A stretch of 64,000 nt of DNA from Chitinophaga sp. CF418. GTDB taxonomy: Bacteria; Bacteroidota; Bacteroidia; Chitinophagales; Chitinophagaceae. The stretch covers positions 113,880 through 177,879 of the forward strand of contig NZ_FRCN01000013.1 of assembly GCF_900142925.1 (NCBI RefSeq). The letters run 5' to 3'. Positions 61,718-64,000 of the stretch are shown piece after piece; the stretch's first letter is position 1; every line of letters begins with the position of its first letter. Under the pieces are notes generated by a model. That model had not been told where the DNA came from. It searched no databases and saw only the letters and a list, made by a program, of their open reading frames with translations. The translations under genes were made by a program, and so were the position numbers.

Positions 61718-63004
61718 TTAATGCGTCAGGCTTGCTGATCCCTGCTTTTTTACTATACCACCGATCTTCTCCAGATGATCATAGAACTCAGGGTATGATT
61801 TGTTAATGGCTTCTGCATCTTCGATGGTCACCGGTGCATCTGCCGTGAGTGCAGCTACTGCACAGGCCATGGCAATACGATGGTCGTTATGGGAGCTGAC
61901 AACGGCACCTTTTATGCCTGTACCACCGTGTACCAGCATTTCATCGCCATGCAGGTCAATGGCAATACCCATCTTGCCAAATTCTTCCTGCAGGGTTTTA
62001 CCACGGTCACTTTCTTTGTGTGCCAGCCTGTTCACACCAATGATCTTTGTGGTGCCTTCGCAATTGGCTGCCAGGGCTACCAGCGGAGGAAACAGATCAG
62101 GACAGTCTGTTGCATCAAAGTCAAATGCCTGTAATTTATCTTTTTGTACGATCACCGTGAATACGCCAGGAAGCAGTCCGGCGCCTGCTTTTTCAAGGGC
62201 TTCCAGGATCGCTTTATCTGATTGTGCAGATTGTGTATTCAGATGGTGTACTTCTGCCTTACCAGCTACAGCTGCAGCTACCAACAGAAACGCAGCACCA
62301 CTCCAGTCTCCTTCCACGGTGTATTCACCGGCCTTATACGACTGGCGTTTACCAAAATGGAATTTTTCAAACTGCTCTTCTTTTACCTCCACTCCGAACT
62401 GCTCCATCAGTTGCAGCGTCAGTGCGATATAAGGTTTGCTTTTCAGATCTTTTACGGTGATGGTCACATCTTCCGCTACTGCGCCGTATGCCATCAGCAA
62501 ACCGGTGAGGAACTGGGAACTCAGTGAGCCATCTATGGTGATGTTCTTTGCTTTCAGCGGGCCCTGTATGTTCAATGGCAGTTTCCCTTCACGGGTCGTG
62601 CATTTTACATCCAGCTGAGGTAATACCTGCTCGAAGAAGTCCATCGGGCGGGTGGTAAGGCTACCATGTCCGTTGATGGTAAGAGCCTGGTCTGACAGAG
62701 AGGCTATAGGCGTGAACATACGGATACCGAGGCCGGATTCCCCGCAATTGATCTCTTTATTGTCTGCAGGAGGAAATACTCCTTTGCTTGTAATTTCGAT
62801 ATGGTCCTCATTACGTTTGACAACGGCACCCAGTTTCCCGGCTACATCGAGCGCTGCCAGGCAGTCATTGCTCAGACCGGGATTACGGATAATGCTGGTA
62901 CCATTGCTCAGCAGTGCTGCTGCAACAGCGCGTTGCATAGCACTTTTGGAAGGATTGGCGGTCACTGTACCACTGATAGCGCCGGGTGATATTGTTACTT
63001 GCAT
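61718..63004 (-). CDS. aroA: 3-phosphoshikimate 1-carboxyvinyltransferase (EPSP synthase)
   Basis: Transfers enolpyruvyl from PEP to shikimate-3-phosphate. The 428-residue protein starts MQVTISPGAISGTVTANPSKSAMQRAVAAALLS with SKS and the conserved arginine, has GESGLGIRMFTPIASL, and ends with VSSHNDHRIAMACAVAAL (DHR motif). GESGLGIRMFTP occurs where many enzymes have GNAGTAMRPL, so the G-loop deviates from the common form; this may alter inhibitor sensitivity. Normal length. It lies between aroB and aroC. Confidence 0.95.
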   Translation of the reverse strand: MQVTISPGAISGTVTANPSKSAMQRAVAAALLSNGTSIIRNPGLSNDCLAALDVAGKLGAVVKRNEDHIEITSKGVFPPADNKEINCGESGLGIRMFTPIASLSDQALTINGHGSLTTRPMDFFEQVLPQLDVKCTTREGKLPLNIQGPLKAKNITIDGSLSSQFLTGLLMAYGAVAEDVTITVKDLKSKPYIALTLQLMEQFGVEVKEEQFEKFHFGKRQSYKAGEYTVEGDWSGAAFLLVAAAVAGKAEVHHLNTQSAQSDKAILEALEKAGAGLLPGVFTVIVQKDKLQAFDFDATDCPDLFPPLVALAANCEGTTKIIGVNRLAHKESDRGKTLQEEFGKMGIAIDLHGDEMLVHGGTGIKGAVVSSHNDHRIAMACAVAALTADAPVTIEDAEAINKSYPEFYDHLEKIGGIVKKQGSASLTH

Positions 63005-63017
63005 AAATTAGTTAGGT

Positions 63018-64000
63018 TTATAGTTCATCCAGCATCTGCTTCAATACTGTAATAGGAACAGGCTGCGTGGTAGCCCTGCCTATTTCCTCAAGCAGCACAA
63101 AGTGAATCGCATCTTTCTCCCGCTTCTTGTCCAGCTTGAAGATGTTGAACACTTCTTCCTTGTTGGAGGTCAGCGTAACCGGCAACTGGTAATCGTTAAT
63201 GAGGCGGATCAGCCTGTTGGTTTGTTCCACAGGCAATCCTTTCAATTTCTCTGAGATCTTAGATGCTGCCACCATACCTATAGCAACAGCTTTACCATGC
63301 GCGATGTTCTCGATCTTTTCCACTGCATGCCCGAGCGTATGGCCAAAGTTAAGCCAGCGCCGGGAACCTGTTTCAAATTCATCTTCCAACACTACCTGGG
63401 TCTTCAGTTCCACGGAACGTTCCACCAGGTATTCCAGTACAGCCACATCACGCTGCATGGCTTTATCACGGTTTTCTTCCAGGTAGGTGAACAGGCTGGC
63501 ATCGAGAATGCATGCATACTTGATGATCTCCGCGAAGCCGTTGTGCCATTCTTCTGCCGGCATAGTCAGCGGCAGCGAATAATCGAACAGGATGAACTCC
63601 GGCTGGCGGATAGTGCCCAGCATGTTCTTATGTTTACCATGGTTGATTCCGTTCTTGCCACCAATAGACGCATCCACCTGCGCCAGCAAAGTAGTAGGAA
63701 CAAATCCCACAGGCATGCCCCGCATGTATATGCTGGCAGCATAACCGGTCAGGTCGGTAGTCATACCGCCGCCAATGCCTATCAGCATGGTCTTACGGTC
63801 TGCTTCCAGTTCGATCAGACCATTAATGATCTGCTCAAGGACTTCACCGCTTTTGTTCTCTTCTCCATCCGGGACGACCAGCTTTCTCCAGCCTGGCAAT
63901 TTATGCCCATGGTGTTTATCCACATTCTCATCCACCACCAGTACGGTCCTGGAGGGATCAGCATAATTGCCCAGCTGTAAGAGGCTCTCTCCCAGATAAT
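63018..64000 (-). CDS. aroB: 3-dehydroquinate synthase, truncated by the window edge
   Basis: Makes 3-dehydroquinate from DAHP. The frame is open to 64000 without a start, so the N-terminal part lies outside. The visible part reads YLGESLLQLGNYADPSRTVLVVDENVDKHHGHK and continues with VVPDGEENKS, IGIGGGMTTDLTGYAASIYMRGMPVGFVPTTLLAQVDASIGGKNGINHG (NAD-binding and metal-site motifs), then metal-binding HNGFAEIIKYA and LNFGHTLGHAVEK. It is the first gene in the window of the aroB-aroA-aroC operon. Confidence 0.95.
   Translation of the reverse strand, partial: YLGESLLQLGNYADPSRTVLVVDENVDKHHGHKLPGWRKLVVPDGEENKSGEVLEQIINGLIELEADRKTMLIGIGGGMTTDLTGYAASIYMRGMPVGFVPTTLLAQVDASIGGKNGINHGKHKNMLGTIRQPEFILFDYSLPLTMPAEEWHNGFAEIIKYACILDASLFTYLEENRDKAMQRDVAVLEYLVERSVELKTQVVLEDEFETGSRRWLNFGHTLGHAVEKIENIAHGKAVAIGMVAASKISEKLKGLPVEQTNRLIRLINDYQLPVTLTSNKEEVFNIFKLDKKREKDAIHFVLLEEIGRATTQPVPITVLKQMLDEL

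Overview
The window comes from a Bacteroidota chromosome, most likely family Chitinophagaceae (Chitinophaga-like; this is inference). Support: several promoters fit the Bacteroidota -33/-7 pattern (TTTG about 20 nt before TAnnTTTG), ribosome-binding sites are not obvious, and family-restricted proteins such as DUF2851 and a Maf/UbiA/KdsC/DUF2520 block are present. No rRNA, tRNA, CRISPR array, transposase or phage gene was seen. Most of the window is core metabolism; the unusual material lies between genes.

Layout. 1-4.6 kb: a minus-strand operon for non-phosphorylative L-fucose breakdown (two SDR dehydrogenases, lactonase, mutarotase, FAH-family hydrolase, one unknown lipoprotein). 4.7-5.4 kb: VanX-type dipeptidase. 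5.5-11.0 kb: leucine operon leuC-methyltransferase-leuD-leuB-leuA (minus). 11.2-18.0 kb: helical-repeat protein, membrane protein, Gfo/Idh/MocA oxidoreductase, DUF2314 protein, and an ABC ATPase/permease pair. 18.5-22 kb: nrdB-nrdA. 22-29.4 kb: small secreted protein, Fic protein, acyl desaturase, TrmH, AsmA-like protein, small single-span membrane protein. 29.4-35.2 kb: tripartite RND efflux operon (TolC, adaptor, pump; minus). 35.5-39 kb: lipA, an outer-membrane-type protein, DUF2851. 39.1-42.4 kb: a SAM-I riboswitch controlling a transsulfuration enzyme gene followed by homoserine dehydrogenase, then DUF1801. 42.4-45.4 kb: maf, ubiA-type, kdsC-type, DUF2520 (minus). 45.7-49 kb: topA and a SirB1-like protein. 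49-53.3 kb: S41 protease, MFS transporter, YkgJ cysteine-cluster protein. 53.5-60.5 kb: gcvP, small membrane protein, MmcQ-like, CocE/NonD hydrolase, FKBP isomerase. 60.6-64 kb: aroB (cut by the window edge)-aroA-aroC (minus).

The most interesting signal is a family of degenerate direct repeats with an 11-bp period in three intergenic spaces (about 12.80-12.93, 13.90-14.04 and 37.66-37.71 kb). Units at all three places fit a loose consensus GYYTNTNCYMT on the plus strand, and each array lies in the 3' flank of a minus-strand gene. At the first locus the arrays are arranged as an inverted pair that forms a long hairpin. I know of no described element with this structure. Second in interest is a SAM-dependent methyltransferase gene inserted between leuC and leuD, which suggests an enzyme acting on isopropylmalate or aconitate-like acids.
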